From: G965197405 sp965197405
Lineage (GTDB): Bacteria; Chloroflexota; Dehalococcoidia; Lucifugimonadales; JAGWBF01
Reading direction: 5' to 3'
DNA: 64,000 nucleotides
NCBI GenBank assembly: GCA_965197405.1
Contig: OZ240206.1
Location: forward strand, 1,984,001-2,048,000
This document shows positions 63,356-64,000 of this stretch, in pieces. Positions within the stretch are counted from its first letter, which is position 1, and each line of letters opens with the position of its first letter. A program made the translations under genes and the position numbers. The notes under the pieces are model-generated. The model did not search any database. It was not told where the DNA came from and saw only the letters and a program-made list of their open reading frames with translations.

Positions 63356-63419
63356 ACCGCGACTGAAACCGAGGGGAGCGTGAGCCTCTGCGCCGCTCCC
63401 CTCCCGATGGGAGAGAGCC

Positions 63420-63704
63420 ATGTCTAACCACACCGACAGACCGAAAGGCCCCCGGAGGCGTCGAGGACGGACCGTCGTCCGGCTCGACTCGGCGGCCGTC
63501 TGGAGGCGGCTGGCCCTGCTCAACCGCTCCCAGAACTGGCTCGCCAGGGAGATGGGGGTCAGCCCCGGATACATCTCAAAGCTGGTCAACGAAGGGCGCG
63601 CGCCCTCGGGACGCATCCGCACGCGGATGCTCAAGGCCCTCGGTCTGAACGAGTTTCACCAACTTTTTAGATTGGAGGTAAGAGATGAAGAACCGAAACT
63701 CTGA
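63420..63704 (+). CDS. XRE-family helix-turn-helix protein
   Basis: This 94-residue paralogue of 3135-3419 has a basic N-terminus (KGPRRRRGRTVVRLD) and an HTH at about residues 30-75 (NWLAREMGVSPGYISKLVNE). It overlaps the next HTH gene by 20 bp, matching the arrangement in the other module. Confidence 0.8.
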   Translation: MSNHTDRPKGPRRRRGRTVVRLDSAAVWRRLALLNRSQNWLAREMGVSPGYISKLVNEGRAPSGRIRTRMLKALGLNEFHQLFRLEVRDEEPKL

Positions 63705-63897
63705 ACCCCGTTTCGACGGGCAGACCGACCCGAGCGGCGCGCTGCCGCAGGACCTCGAGGACCGCCTCCGCCGGTTCAGGGAGGCCAGCGGCCTCACCTG
63801 GAGCGCCCTGGCCCGGACCATCGACGTGGACCGCAGGCTGGTGCGCCGGTGGCGCAGGGGGGGCGTCGTGCCCCCCGGCCGGATCGGAGGTGAGTGA
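63685..63897 (+). CDS. Small HTH DNA-binding protein
   Basis: This 70-residue protein has SGLTWSALARTIDVDRRLVR as its helix-turn-helix, followed by RWRRGGVVPPG. It matches the first two thirds of the 109-residue protein at 2819-3148 but stops early. The stop codon overlaps the next ATG by one base. Confidence 0.7.
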   Translation: MKNRNSEPRFDGQTDPSGALPQDLEDRLRRFREASGLTWSALARTIDVDRRLVRRWRRGGVVPPGRIGGE

Positions 63898-64000
63898 TGT
63901 CGCTCCGCAACGCCGAACCCCGTTTCGACCGGCGCAACGACAGGAGCCGCCTCGGAGGCCGCGTGCTTCCGTACCAGAGCGGCGAGCTGCCGGAGGACTT
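63897..64000 (+). CDS. Partial protein at the window end
   Basis: ATG 63897 overlaps the preceding TGA. The 34 visible residues (MSLRNAEPRFDRRNDRSRLG and onward) resemble the N-terminus of the gene at 63685 (KNRNSEPRFDG), so this is probably another small HTH-type protein of a tandem family. It runs off the window. Confidence 0.5.
   Translation, partial: MSLRNAEPRFDRRNDRSRLGGRVLPYQSGELPED

Overview
The window is high-GC bacterial DNA, most likely Chloroflexota of the Dehalococcoidia/SAR202 type. This is an inference from three things: a GAF/PAS histidine kinase fused to an OmpR-type regulator, clan AA aspartic protease and DUF5678-like remnants, and a short palindromic repeat read in frame as a PVSSTGQA-like peptide. 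It looks like a chromosomal segment loaded with integrative conjugative elements or integrated plasmids.

Layout. (1) 1-2.4 kb is the end of one conjugation module on the + strand: a frameshifted VirB4 gene and a truncated coupling ATPase, broken at about 2,420. (2) 2.4-14.1 kb is a second, complete-looking module on the - strand: secreted protein, VirB6/TrbL-like protein, two small pilin-like membrane proteins flanking a PrgI-like protein, VirB4, VirD4/TraG-like ATPase, replication-relaxation protein and two small HTH proteins. (3) 14.5-16.1 kb is a divergent HTH/coiled-coil gene followed by a repeat-rich, probably non-coding block. (4) 16.1-30.3 kb is a + strand plasmid/ICE maintenance cluster: zinc-ribbon membrane protein, DnaG-like primase, Rad52-like annealing protein, DUF7007-like protein, free-standing TSCPD domain, Cas4/RecB-like nuclease, SSB, RadC, a DUF6094-type methyltransferase and a SNF2-type helicase. 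Most gaps carry a related GC-rich hairpin. The helicase is split by a group II intron that carries an extra lipoprotein gene, and its 3' end is lost. (5) 30.5-35.5 kb is a graveyard: a DUF5678-like ORF, an intact IS66-type insertion with 8-bp target duplication, and decayed integrase, aspartic protease, Excalibur-domain lipoprotein and EEP nuclease genes. (6) 35.5-48.1 kb looks like host DNA: the hybrid kinase-regulator and a giant secreted modular protein of about 3,180 residues with one frameshift. (7) 48.2-64 kb is a third module on the + strand, preceded by a protein with four HTH domains and the same repeat-rich block, in mirror image of regions 2-3.

How it works together. Each module seems to encode a reduced type IV secretion channel (VirB6, VirB4, VirD4-like ATPase, pilin-like subunits) and a replication-relaxation protein. 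The 16-30 kb cluster would supply priming, strand annealing, ssDNA binding, nuclease and DNA modification. I recognised no relaxase. The transfer operons share a covarying hairpin 13 nt before their first GTG start codon, and the HTH genes are probable regulators. The most unusual items are the intron with its own lipoprotein transcription unit, the recurrent intergenic hairpins, the covarying leader hairpin, the in-frame palindromic elements and the inverted duplication of a whole transfer module.
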